Below the pieces are notes generated by a model. The model was given only the letters and a program-made list of their open reading frames with translations. It ran no database searches and was not told the DNA's origin. The position numbers and the translations under genes were made by a program. Below are positions 44,709 to 52,921 of a DNA stretch of 64,000 bases, piece after piece. The DNA is from Mesorhizobium sp. B2-4-15 (GTDB taxonomy: Bacteria > Pseudomonadota > Alphaproteobacteria > Rhizobiales > Rhizobiaceae). Position 1 is the first letter of the stretch. Each line of letters begins with the position of its first letter. The stretch covers positions 124,001 through 188,000 of the forward strand of contig NZ_VFUZ01000002.1 of NCBI RefSeq assembly GCF_006658505.1. The letters run 5' to 3'.

Positions 44709-45101
44709 ATGCCAAAACTCGATCGGTTCAAGCTGCGTTCCGCTCAACGGCTTCGTGCGGCAATGACCGACGAGGAACGTATCCTGTGGCGACATCTATG
44801 GCGCATCCCGGTTGAAGGCACTCATTTCCGCAGACAGGCGTCCATCGGTATCTATTTCCCCGATTTCATCTCACACCGGCTGAAGCTGATCGTCGAAGTG
44901 GACGGCGCCCACCACAGTTTCGATGATCAGCAGCGCCATGACGAGCGTCGAACAAAATAGTTCGAGAGCCAGGGCTATCGCGTCATCCGCTTCTGGAACC
45001 ACGAAATCAAAAACGAACTGGATTCCGTGCTCGATACAATTTATGCGGCGGTGGAAGAACGAAAGTCACAGCTTGGCCCGCGAGACGCCGAAGGCGCTTG
45101 A
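44709..45101 (+). pseudogene. DUF559 endonuclease-like gene broken by an amber codon
   Basis: The frame encodes a DUF559 (Vsr/PD-(D/E)xK-like) protein: residues MTDEERILWRHLW, FRRQASIGIYFPDF and LIVEVDGAHHSFDD carry the catalytic acidic core. After 83 residues a TAG (44958-44960) interrupts it; reading through, the frame continues as FESQGYRVIRFWNHEIKNEL, the usual C terminus of the family, to a TGA at 45099-45101. A single base change (TGG to TAG) would explain the loss. It lies between inverted palindromic repeats, in the middle of the glyQ-glyS operon. Confidence 0.8.
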
Positions 45102-45109
45102 GGCTGAGA

Positions 45110-45165
45110 CGCCGCCACCCCACCCCGGCGCTAACGCGCCGACCCTCCCCATCAAGGGGAGGGTG
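45110..45165. repeat. Palindromic repeat, right of DUF559 gene (inverted copy)
   Basis: CCCTCCCC (45143-45150) and GGGGAGGG (45156-45163) form the palindrome; before it lie CGGCGCTAACGCGCC and CCACCCCACC. Read on the other strand this agrees with the unit at 44647-44703 (palindrome, TCG, GC-rich hairpin, GGGTGGGG). Confidence 0.7.
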
Positions 45166-45177
45166 AGGAGCCATCCG

Positions 45178-45297
45178 ATGCCCGACCTGCTTCTAGAACT
45201 TCGTTCCGAGGAAATCCCCGCCCAGCCGCGCGACCGCAGCGCCGAAGACGCGAGGACGCGCAAACAGGAAAACGGCATGCGGATGGAGAGACTGTGA
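45178..45297 (+). CDS. Mini-ORF: duplicated glyS N terminus
   Basis: A 39-codon frame starting [15 protein letters not shown], the same 15 residues as true glyS, then diverging ([17 protein letters not shown]). GAGGAGCCATCCG gives a plausible ribosome site. Its TGA overlaps the glyS ATG as TGATG, so it could act as a leader that couples translation of glyS. In DNA, 28 bases (GAACTTCGTTCCGAGGAAAT and the following CCCCGCCC) are identical to glyS; the first 18 differ mainly at silent positions. Confidence 0.65.
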   Translation: MPDLLLELRSEEIPAQPRDRSAEDARTRKQENGMRMERL

Positions 45298-47606
45298 TGC
45301 CGGATCTTTTGCTCGAACTTCGTTCCGAGGAAATCCCCGCCCGCATGCAGCGCAAGGCGGCGGGGGATCTCAGGAAGATGCTGACCGACGGTCTGGTCGA
45401 GGCGGGTCTGACCTACGAAGCGGCGCGGGAGTATTGGACGCCGCGGCGGCTGACCCTCGACATCCGTGGCCTCACCGCGCGCTCGAAGGATATTCACGAG
45501 GAGATCAAGGGGCCGTCGACGACGGCGCCTGAACAGGCGGTGCAGGGCTTTCTGCGCAAGGCCGGGCTGGCTGCGATCGCCGAGGCGCATGTCCATTCCG
45601 ACCCGAAGAAGGGCGATTTCTATGTCGCCCACATTTCGAAGCCGGGCAGGGCGGCCGAAGAGATCATCGCCGAACTGGTGCCGGGCATCATCCGCGGTTT
45701 CCCCTGGCCGAAATCGATGCGTTGGGGGCCGGCCTCGGCCAAGCCCGGCTCGCTGCGTTGGGTGCGGCCGCTGCAATCGATCCTGTGCACCTTCGGCCCG
45801 GAGACCGAGGAGCCCGTCGTGGTCGATTTCGAGATCGACGGCATCCGCTCCGGCAACGTGACCTACGGCCACCGCTTCCTCGCGCCGGGCCAAATCACCG
45901 TGCGTCGCTTCGACGACTATGTGAGCAAGCTCGAAGCGGCGAAGGTCGTGCTCGACGCCGACCGGCGCAAGGAGATCATCCTTGCCGACGCCCGCAACCT
46001 CGCCTTCGCCAACGGGCTCGATCTGGTCGAGGACGAAGGCTTGCTTGAAGAGGTGTCGGGGCTGGTCGAATGGCCCGTCGTGCTGATGGGCGAGTTCGAG
46101 GAGGCTTTCCTGGCCATTCCGGCCGAGGTGATCCGGCTGACCATCCGCGCCAACCAGAAGTGTTTCGTGACACGCCCGCAAGGCGTGGGCGATGTGCTAT
46201 CCAACCGCTTCATCCTCACCGCCAACATCGAGGCCAAGGACGGTGGCAAGGAGATTGCCCACGGCAACGGCAAGGTGGTGCGCGCGCGCCTGTCCGATGC
46301 GCTCTATTTCTGGACGACCGATCAAGGCGATCTGCCTGATCTCGGCCAACTCGACGCATCGGCGAAGAAGTTCGGCCTCGATTTGAAAAAGCCGCTCGAC
46401 CAGCGCATGGCCCGGCTTGATCATCTCGGCGTCACCTTCCACGCCAAGCTCGGCACCCAGGGCGAGCGGGTGGAACGCATCAAGCGGCTGGCGGAAGAAC
46501 TGGCGCCGATCATGGCAAAGTCGATCTCCCCCCTTGAGGGGGAGATGGCCGGCAGGCCAGAGGGGGTCGTTTCGCATGAAGCGCCGGCATCCTCTGTCCG
46601 CGATAAGGCGTTGCGCCCCGTCGGACCGACCCCCTCTGTCGCCTTCGGCGACATCTCCCCCTCGAGGGGGGAGATTACCGCGCTCGCAGGCCGCGCCGCC
46701 GTTCTCGCCAAGGCCGATCTCACCACCGAAGTGGTTGGCGAATTCCCGGAACTTCAGGGCGCCATGGGCCGCAAATACGCGCTGCTGCAAGGCGAGCAGC
46801 CATCCGTCGCTGCGGCGATCGAAGAGCATTACAAGCCGCAAGGCCCGTCCGACTATGTGCCGAGCGATCCGGTCTCAGTGGCAGTGGCGCTCGGCGATAA
46901 GCTCGACACTCTGAGCGGCTTCTGGGCCATCGATGAAAAGCCGACAGGATCGAAGGACCCGTATGCCTTGCGTCGCGCTGCGCTGGGCGTGGTCAGGATC
47001 CTGGTCGAAAACCGAATTCAATTGCGGCTGGCTTCCCTCTTCGCGAGCGCTGGCGCACGTTATCCAGGGAGTGGGGCGGATCAGATAAGGGACCTCCTCG
47101 CCTTCTTCCACGATCGCCTGAAGGTTTATCTTCGCGACCAAGGCGCCCGCCACGATCTCATCGACGCGGTGATCGCGCCGCAGTCCGACGACCTCTTGCA
47201 GATCGTGCGCCGTGTCGAGGCTCTGGGCTCATTCCTCGACACCGAGGATGGAAAAAATCTGCTCGCCGGTACCAAGCGTGCGGCCAATATCCTCGCGGCA
47301 GAGGAGAAGAAGAAAACGGTGATCGCCGAAACCGTTGAGCCGGCACTGTTCCGGGAGGAGGCCGAGAAATCGCTGTTTGCGGCGGTGAATCAGGCTGAGA
47401 AGCAAGCCGGCGAAGCGATTCAAAATGAAGATTTTTCCGCTGCCATGCTGGCGCTTAGCGCGTTGCGCGAACCTGTTGATTCATTCTTCGAGCATGTTCT
47501 CGTGAATGATGAGGACAACGCCGTCCGCGCCAACCGCCTGGCGCTGCTCGCCCGCATCCGCGGGGCCACCGGTCAGGTCGCGGATTTCTCGAAAATCGCC
47601 GGTTGA
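45297..47606 (+). CDS. glyS: Glycyl-tRNA synthetase beta subunit
   Basis: A 769-residue beta subunit that binds tRNA-Gly for the alpha2 beta2 enzyme. Family blocks include [30 protein letters not shown] and the C-terminal DALRREP-type [17 protein letters not shown] region. It is about 70-80 residues longer than the usual size. About 51 of these come from an in-frame palindromic element at 46523-46677. The ATG overlaps the stop of a duplicated-head mini-ORF; a GTG directly before it is possible. Confidence 0.93.
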   Translation: MPDLLLELRSEEIPARMQRKAAGDLRKMLTDGLVEAGLTYEAAREYWTPRRLTLDIRGLTARSKDIHEEIKGPSTTAPEQAVQGFLRKAGLAAIAEAHVHSDPKKGDFYVAHISKPGRAAEEIIAELVPGIIRGFPWPKSMRWGPASAKPGSLRWVRPLQSILCTFGPETEEPVVVDFEIDGIRSGNVTYGHRFLAPGQITVRRFDDYVSKLEAAKVVLDADRRKEIILADARNLAFANGLDLVEDEGLLEEVSGLVEWPVVLMGEFEEAFLAIPAEVIRLTIRANQKCFVTRPQGVGDVLSNRFILTANIEAKDGGKEIAHGNGKVVRARLSDALYFWTTDQGDLPDLGQLDASAKKFGLDLKKPLDQRMARLDHLGVTFHAKLGTQGERVERIKRLAEELAPIMAKSISPLEGEMAGRPEGVVSHEAPASSVRDKALRPVGPTPSVAFGDISPSRGEITALAGRAAVLAKADLTTEVVGEFPELQGAMGRKYALLQGEQPSVAAAIEEHYKPQGPSDYVPSDPVSVAVALGDKLDTLSGFWAIDEKPTGSKDPYALRRAALGVVRILVENRIQLRLASLFASAGARYPGSGADQIRDLLAFFHDRLKVYLRDQGARHDLIDAVIAPQSDDLLQIVRRVEALGSFLDTEDGKNLLAGTKRAANILAAEEKKKTVIAETVEPALFREEAEKSLFAAVNQAEKQAGEAIQNEDFSAAMLALSALREPVDSFFEHVLVNDEDNAVRANRLALLARIRGATGQVADFSKIAG
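46523..46677. repeat. Palindromic element inserted in frame in glyS
   Basis: An inverted pair of the unit ATCTCCCCC(C/T)T-GAGGGGGAGATG...CAGAGGGGGTCG. The left arm runs GATCTCCCCCCTTGAGGGGG and on; the right arm mirrors it, ending GAGGGGGGAGATTA. It adds the residues [17 protein letters not shown] through [12 protein letters not shown], between LAPIMAKS and [16 protein letters not shown] of glyS. Relatives at 12721-12890 lie between genes. Confidence 0.85.
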
Positions 47607-47762
47607 TCAGGCCAGACCGGAGCCGGGATCGCGTTTGAAGAAGGCAGATCGCAGGCCCAGGGAAAATATCTTCCGGCCGGCCGTTCGAGCCGGCTTACAG
47701 TCATATGACGATGATCTCTCCGTGGCAAAAGGGACGTGTTCCCCAACCCAACGGAGGCTTCC

Positions 47763-48086
47763 ATGAATTCCGATCACGACATCGAAGTGACAGAAGAAAC
47801 CTCGGCTCCCGCCGAGGCGCTTGAATCCGCTTCCGAAACCGATCGCGCCGCCGCCGCGGCGATCGAAGCCGCCGATCATTCTGACGAGGACGGCGACGAG
47901 GAGGAAGGCGACGACGAAGAGTCTGACGACGCCGAAGCCGCCACACTCTCGGGTGACGACGAAGAAGAGGACGAAGACGAAGACGACGCCGAGGACGCGG
48001 TGAAGGGCGAAGGCGGCGACGACGAGAGCGAAGAAGAATCCGAAGACGGCGAGTCGGAAAACGACGACAAGGAAGAAGCAGCCTGA
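47763..48086 (+). CDS. Highly acidic low-complexity protein
   Basis: A 107-residue protein in which 53 residues are Asp or Glu, with very few basic or aromatic residues and no predicted structure. CGGAGG precedes the ATG at 47763. Runs such as DDEEEDEDEDDAEDAV dominate residues 40-105. It is downstream of glyS (156 nt) and has its own terminator. Such proteins may bind basic partners; no family function is known. Confidence 0.7.
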   Translation: MNSDHDIEVTEETSAPAEALESASETDRAAAAAIEAADHSDEDGDEEEGDDEESDDAEAATLSGDDEEEDEDEDDAEDAVKGEGGDDESEEESEDGESENDDKEEAA

Positions 48087-48112
48087 GAGTTCAGTACGGC
48101 CTGTCGGGAAGA

Positions 48113-48142
48113 AGGCGGCGCGTCGGCGCCGTCCTTTTTGTT
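48113..48142 (+). terminator. Hairpin terminator of the acidic-protein gene
   Basis: GGCGGCGC (48114-48121) pairs with GCGCCG-T-CC (48126-48134) around GTCG, with one bulged T, followed by TTTTT. It lies 27 nt after the stop. Confidence 0.65.
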
Positions 48143-48158
48143 TCCAAACACCGGTTGA

Positions 48159-48548
48159 TCAGTTTTCCAGGATGCTGACGCGCACGCCGTTTTCGTAGAC
48201 GTCGACCTGGATCAGCGGTTCGCCATCGACGATGGCGCGCTTGGTCGAGGAACTCATCGCGCCGGGACGCTCCAGCATGCGCTGCAGATCCGCGCGTTGA
48301 TCGTTGGTCCTGAACCAGGCGTCACCCTCATCGTCGCTGTCGTGACGATGGAACTTGTGCCAGTTGGCGCGGTCCTGCCGCACCATCTGCGCCGCGTTGT
48401 CCAGTCCATAGCCGTCGCTTGCCTGATGATCGTGATCGGAAATACGCGCCACATAGGATCCGAGCATCTCATCCGCATGGGCCGCGCCGGCGCTCAGAAG
48501 TAATGCGAACAAAAGCCCCGCCGCGGTGATGGTTCTGGATTTTCTCAT
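48159..48548 (-). CDS. Secreted hypothetical protein
   Basis: A 129-residue protein with a signal peptide (residues about 1-25, ITAAGLLFALLLSAGAAHADE) and a charged, His/Asp-rich mature part (ISDHDHQASDGYGLDN, FHRHDSDDEG). ATG 48548 follows GGGGG at a short distance. No domain is recognised. The His-Asp content may indicate metal binding, but this is only a guess. It is convergent with the acidic-protein gene. Confidence 0.65.
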   Translation of the reverse strand: MRKSRTITAAGLLFALLLSAGAAHADEMLGSYVARISDHDHQASDGYGLDNAAQMVRQDRANWHKFHRHDSDDEGDAWFRTNDQRADLQRMLERPGAMSSSTKRAIVDGEPLIQVDVYENGVRVSILEN

Positions 48549-48675
48549 GATCAACCCCCTTTGAAACGAAGAAATCCCGCCCGCCAGAGCCGCCTGGCCA
48601 AAGCGCAGTCGGCAGCGGGCGCCGAAGCGTCGTCAATCTTGTCAACTTCTTGGCACGTCCGCCGGCTGGTGGCGG

Positions 48676-49116
48676 CTACTTGACCTTGCCGACCCCCGAG
48701 GCGGGTGGCGTCGGTGCGGCCGCCGGTGCGATTGGCTTCTTCCGCGTGCCCGATGCCGGAGCGGCCGAGGCGGTTGCCTTGGCAGGCGTGGGCGCGGGAG
48801 TGGCCGCAGCCAGTGCCTTGCCCCGTGCGGGCGTCGAGAACGCGCTGCCGACGACCCCGCCACGAATGATCATCGGATTTTGCATGAAACCGTGCGGCGC
48901 TTCGGGCTCGTTGGGGATCGCCGCCACCTTCTCGTAGGTAACGTCAGGCGCGCCGAGCGCAACGACGGACACCACATCGCTCGCATTGGTGTCGGCCGCC
49001 TTCAGGATAAGGATGGAGGGCGTCGAAGCCGGCACGCCGGGAAAAACCAGTGACGAGGCTTGAGCCTCGCCGGTCAACGCCGCCAGAGTGATCCCTAGCA
49101 GGATACGCATAGACAC
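48676..49116 (-). CDS. Secreted Ala/Pro-rich hypothetical protein
   Basis: A 146-residue protein with a signal peptide (MRILLGITLAALTGEAQASS) and a C-terminal half of Ala, Pro, Thr and Lys repeats (AAATPAPTPAKATASAAPAS), typical of flexible envelope proteins. The middle has SVVALGAPDVTYEKVAAIPN. It begins at GTG 49116 or ATG 49110. No function can be given. It is upstream of the other secreted protein, on the same strand. Confidence 0.6.
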   Translation of the reverse strand: MSMRILLGITLAALTGEAQASSLVFPGVPASTPSILILKAADTNASDVVSVVALGAPDVTYEKVAAIPNEPEAPHGFMQNPMIIRGGVVGSAFSTPARGKALAAATPAPTPAKATASAAPASGTRKKPIAPAAAPTPPASGVGKVK

Positions 49117-49296
49117 GATGGATCGCCCCCTTTGCCCCAGTAGTCACGATGGTAGCGCGCCGGGATTGATGCCGGCTTTCGTGGAAACATAGCATTTTAG
49201 GGATTGATAATTCGCCAAGACCCATTCTTGCGTAACAGCCGGCTTGCCCAACCGCCGCCATCGTACTACGCACCCTTCATCTGTGAGGTTACGAGA

Positions 49297-50271
49297 GTGG
49301 CTGAAATACTTGCCGCCGGCGAAGCGTTGGAGCGGGCGCTGACTTTGCTTCAGGGCGGCGATGTCGTCGCCATCCCGACCGAAACCGTCTACGGGCTTGC
49401 CGGCGACGCCACCAACGGCATCGGCGTGGCATGCATCTTCGAGGCCAAGGGACGGCCGCGTTTCAATCCGCTGATCGCCCATGTCGCCGACATGGCGATG
49501 GCCGAGCGCATCGCGGTGTTCGATCCGCTGTCCAGGAAATTGGCGCTTGCCTTCTGGCCGGGCCCGCTGACGCTGGTACTGCCGCAGCGGCCCGGCAACG
49601 GCATTCATCCGCTGGTCACGGCCGGGCTCGACACGATCGCGTTGCGCATGCCGAGGGGCTTTGGCGGTGACCTCATCGCAAAACTCGGCCGGCCGCTCGC
49701 CGCACCCAGCGCCAATTCATCCGGCAAGATCAGCGCCACGACAGCGCAAGCGGTGGCGGCGGACCTCGGCGCACGCATCAAGCTGGTGGTTGATGGCGGC
49801 GCGACGCCAGTCGGGCTGGAATCGACCATCGTCAAGGCCGAAGATGGGAGATTGCGGCTGCTTCGGCCCGGCGGCATTGCCGCCGGGGAGATCGAGACGC
49901 AGATCGGCATGGAGATGTTGCGCGGCGGCGGCGCCGGCGTCGAGGCACCGGGCATGCTTGCCTCGCACTACGCGCCGGGTGCCGCTGTTCGGCTCAACGC
50001 CGGCACGGTTGGCAAGGACGAAGCTCTGCTTGCCTTCGGCAGCCAGCGGGCGGAAGGCTGGCATCATGCCGCCGCCTTCCTCAATCTTTCTGAAACGGGT
50101 GACCTGCGCGAGGCGGCAAGCAATCTCTTCGCCTATATGCAGCAACTCGACCGCAGCGGCGCACCCACCATCGCGGTCGAGAAGGTGCCCTTCGAAGGGC
50201 TCGGTGAAGCGATCAATGATCGGCTATCTCGTGCCGCCGCCCCTCGTGACAACACACAGCCCAAAACATAG
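49297..50271 (+). CDS. L-threonylcarbamoyladenylate synthase (Sua5/YwlC type)
   Basis: A 324-residue enzyme of the Sua5-TsaC family that makes threonylcarbamoyl-AMP for the t6A modification of tRNA. The nucleotide-binding blocks IPTETVYGLAGDATN, KGRPRFNPLIAHV and APSANSSGKIS are present; a C-terminal Sua5 domain (residues about 215-320) identifies the long form. GTG 49297 has TGAGGT upstream; the longer frame from 49204 lacks similarity. The FAD enzyme gene follows 9 nt on. Confidence 0.92.
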   Translation: MAEILAAGEALERALTLLQGGDVVAIPTETVYGLAGDATNGIGVACIFEAKGRPRFNPLIAHVADMAMAERIAVFDPLSRKLALAFWPGPLTLVLPQRPGNGIHPLVTAGLDTIALRMPRGFGGDLIAKLGRPLAAPSANSSGKISATTAQAVAADLGARIKLVVDGGATPVGLESTIVKAEDGRLRLLRPGGIAAGEIETQIGMEMLRGGGAGVEAPGMLASHYAPGAAVRLNAGTVGKDEALLAFGSQRAEGWHHAAAFLNLSETGDLREAASNLFAYMQQLDRSGAPTIAVEKVPFEGLGEAINDRLSRAAAPRDNTQPKT

Positions 50272-50280
50272 TTTTCCCAC

Positions 50281-51711
50281 ATGACCGAAACTGCAAAGAC
50301 CCTCGATCCCGCTCTCATCGATCGCTTCGCGGCGATCGTCGGTGCCAAATATGCGCTGCGCGACCAGCAGGACATCGCGCCTTATCTCATCGAGCGGCGC
50401 GGGCTCTGGCATGGCGCGACGTCGCTGGTGCTGCGGCCAGGCAGCGTCGACGAGGTCAGCCGGATCATGCAACTGGCGACCGAGACGGGAACGCCCATCG
50501 TGCCGCAAAGCGGCAACACCGGGCTTGTCGGCGCCCAGGTGCCGGACAGTTCCGGCCGCGAGATCATCCTGTCGCTGTCGCGGCTGAACCGCATCCGCGA
50601 GATCGATGTCCTCTCCAACACCGTTACGGTCGAGGCCGGCGTCATCCTGCAGACGCTGCAGGAGGCGGCCGATGCCGCCGACCGGCTGTTTCCGCTTTCG
50701 CTCGCCGCGCAGGGCTCTTGCCAGATCGGCGGCAATCTCTCCTCCAATGCGGGCGGCACCGGCGTGCTTGCCTATGGCAATGCGCGCGAACTCTGCCTCG
50801 GCGTCGAGGTGGTGCTGCCGACGGGCGAGGTCTTCGACGATTTGCGCAAGCTGAAGAAGGACAACACCGGCTACGATCTGAAGAACCTGTTCGTCGGCGC
50901 CGAGGGCACGCTCGGTGTCATCACGGCCGCCGTGCTCAAACTGTTTCCCAAGCCAAAGGGCCGCGAGGTCGCGTTCGTCGGCCTGTCTTCGCCGCAAGCA
51001 GCGCTTTCCCTGTTCAGCCTGGCCATGGACCGCGCCGGGGCCGCGCTCACCGCTTTCGAACTGATCGGCAAGCGGCCATACGACTTCACGCTGGCGCATG
51101 CACAGGGTGTGACGCGGCCGCTCATGGAGGATTGGCCCTGGTATGTGCTGATGCAGATTTCATCGGGCCGCTCGCCGGAAGATGCGCGGGCGTTGATCGA
51201 GGATGTGCTCTCGGCGGGCCTAGAGCAGGAATTCGTCGGCGATGCCGTCATCGCGGCGAGCCTTGGGCAAGGGGACGCTTTCTGGAATTTCCGCGAGTTG
51301 CTGCCTGAAGCGCAGAAGCCGGAAGGCGCCTCGATCAAGCACGACATCTCCGTGCCGATCGCGTCCATCCCGCGCTTCATCGAGGAGGCCGCCGGCGCGG
51401 TGGCGTCGGTGAGCGCGGGTGCCCGCGTGGTCTGCTTCGGCCATATGGGCGACGGCAACCTGCACTATAACATTTCGCGGCCCATCGATGGCGACGACGA
51501 GGCGTTTCTCGCCCTCTACCATCCCATGAACAAGGCAGTGCATGACGTCGTGCGCAACCTGCACGGTTCGATCTCGGCCGAGCACGGCATCGGCCAGTTG
51601 AAGCGCGACGAACTGATCGCCACCGCGCCGCCCGTGGCGATCGATCTGATGCGCCGGGTAAAGGCGGCCTTCGATCCGGCCGGCGTCATGAATCCCGGTA
51701 AGGTTATCTGA
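50281..51711 (+). CDS. FAD-binding oxidoreductase (GlcD/D2HGDH type)
   Basis: A 476-residue flavoenzyme that oxidises a D-2-hydroxy acid. The PCMH-type FAD domain has PQSGNTGLVGAQVPDSSG and SSNAGGTGVLAYGNARE; the C-terminal oxidase domain has VVCFGHMGDGNLHYNI and SAEHGIG. Both are intact. The family covers D-lactate, glycolate and D-2-hydroxyglutarate dehydrogenases, and the substrate cannot be fixed. Co-transcription with the Sua5-type gene is likely. Confidence 0.9.
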   Translation: MTETAKTLDPALIDRFAAIVGAKYALRDQQDIAPYLIERRGLWHGATSLVLRPGSVDEVSRIMQLATETGTPIVPQSGNTGLVGAQVPDSSGREIILSLSRLNRIREIDVLSNTVTVEAGVILQTLQEAADAADRLFPLSLAAQGSCQIGGNLSSNAGGTGVLAYGNARELCLGVEVVLPTGEVFDDLRKLKKDNTGYDLKNLFVGAEGTLGVITAAVLKLFPKPKGREVAFVGLSSPQAALSLFSLAMDRAGAALTAFELIGKRPYDFTLAHAQGVTRPLMEDWPWYVLMQISSGRSPEDARALIEDVLSAGLEQEFVGDAVIAASLGQGDAFWNFRELLPEAQKPEGASIKHDISVPIASIPRFIEEAAGAVASVSAGARVVCFGHMGDGNLHYNISRPIDGDDEAFLALYHPMNKAVHDVVRNLHGSISAEHGIGQLKRDELIATAPPVAIDLMRRVKAAFDPAGVMNPGKVI

Positions 51712-51895
51712 TCCTTTCAACATCTTGTGGTCGGTGGCATTCCGATAACCATCCCTGAGATCAGCAAAATTTAACCGACTTTCTTAAGCGCGGCGGTAAG
51801 GAGCCCACGCTACTGTTTCCCCATAACGAGGCCGGGAAAACTGGCCCGGAGAGAACCGGACACCGGCTCTCAGGAGACAGACAGGAAGGCACTCT

Positions 51896-52462
51896 ATGAA
51901 CACTGGACTGAAGCCAGTCTGGGCGGGACGCAACATGCGCCTCGACCCATTCCGACTGCCGCAGGTGGTCAGCTACGCGACGCGCGATGATTATGGCGAT
52001 GTGACCTTCACCATCGACCATCGTGGCGCCGTGATCCGCCGCATGCTCGAGATGAGCGGCGTGCCGGCGATCATCGCTCTGCCCGCCAACGCGTTCCGCG
52101 GCGTTGCCGCCCGGGCCATGGAGGATCCGGAGGGCAATGTCACGGTAACCCTGGAACTCCTGCACAACGATCCCATGCTGTCGGTGCCGCTGCTGGTCGC
52201 CGACGATCTCGACGATGTCGCCGCCGACTGGCGCGCCTGGGCCGATGCCTACCGTTTGCCGATGCTCTTGATCGAATCGGATGGCGTGGCCCGCACGCTG
52301 GAAGAATCGCTCGGCGCCGCCATCAAGACACTACCGGCGAAGGACCGCCGCAAGGGTCGCGTTTCCAACACGCGCCGCCCGCGCTTCCTCGCCCGCCGCA
52401 GGGCCGGCGACCTTGGCCTCAGGCTGGTCATCGACGGCCAGGAGATCATTGCGAGGGAGTAA
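51896..52462 (+). CDS. DUF6101 family protein
   Basis: A 188-residue protein found as a conserved unknown in rhizobia. Residues about 25-165 are a mixed alpha/beta domain (VVSYATRDDYGDVTFTIDHR; GVPAIIALPANAFRGVAAR), and the C terminus is very basic (RRKGRVSNTRRPRFLARRRA). No enzyme motif is seen; nucleic-acid binding is possible from the charge. A GC-rich leader with hairpins lies in front of the ATG (51800-51890). Confidence 0.75.
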   Translation: MNTGLKPVWAGRNMRLDPFRLPQVVSYATRDDYGDVTFTIDHRGAVIRRMLEMSGVPAIIALPANAFRGVAARAMEDPEGNVTVTLELLHNDPMLSVPLLVADDLDDVAADWRAWADAYRLPMLLIESDGVARTLEESLGAAIKTLPAKDRRKGRVSNTRRPRFLARRRAGDLGLRLVIDGQEIIARE

Positions 52463-52570
52463 GCTTGGTTGCTTGCATACCCAAGGCATTCTAGCCTGCG
52501 ATCTCTGCGATAAGATCAGATGCGATTGCGCCGAGGCCGGGAAGGCGCGCCCCTTACGCGAAGCGACAAG

Positions 52571-52831
52571 ATGGTCACGACGCTCAAGACATTCTACCGA
52601 GACGATGGGCTTGCACGCGTCAAAATCCACGAATTTGAGATAAGTGGCGTTCCCTATTTCACGTTCCATGAAGAGACTTGGTACGAATTCGAACACCCCC
52701 TGGGCCACACCGACAGCTATTGGGGTCCAAGTCTTGATCGGCTTGGAGGAGGATATTACGAAAGCGCCGAAGCTGCGGAGGCCGATTGTCTCGCAAGCGT
52801 ACCGTGGCTCAGGGACATAAATTCAAACTGA
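52571..52831 (+). CDS. Orphan hypothetical protein
   Basis: An 86-residue protein (VTTLKTFYRDDGLARVKIHE, then YFTFHEETWYEFEHPLG) rich in aromatic residues. Its base composition is more AT-rich than that of its neighbours, which hints at recent arrival. No family was recognised. It is isolated between the DUF6101 gene and ubiA. Confidence 0.6.
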   Translation: MVTTLKTFYRDDGLARVKIHEFEISGVPYFTFHEETWYEFEHPLGHTDSYWGPSLDRLGGGYYESAEAAEADCLASVPWLRDINSN

Positions 52832-52886
52832 GATACGGCCCTTCTTTCGCCAACATTGACGATTGGCGAAGCCGCCGATGACAGCC

Positions 52887-52921
52887 TCTTTCTCCCCGTG
52901 TAGTTGACGGGAGAAGGGTCG
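52887..52921. repeat. Short palindromic repeat before ubiA end
   Basis: CTCTTTCTCCCCGT and ACGGGAGAAGGG form an inverted pair around GTAGTTG, similar to the unit at 9021-9049. It lies just past the ubiA stop (minus strand) and may act as its terminator or as mRNA stabiliser. Confidence 0.5.

Noticed and set aside
51769..51790. TTAA...TTAA considered as a CtrA site
   Set aside because: Spacing is nine bases rather than the seven of the CtrA consensus.
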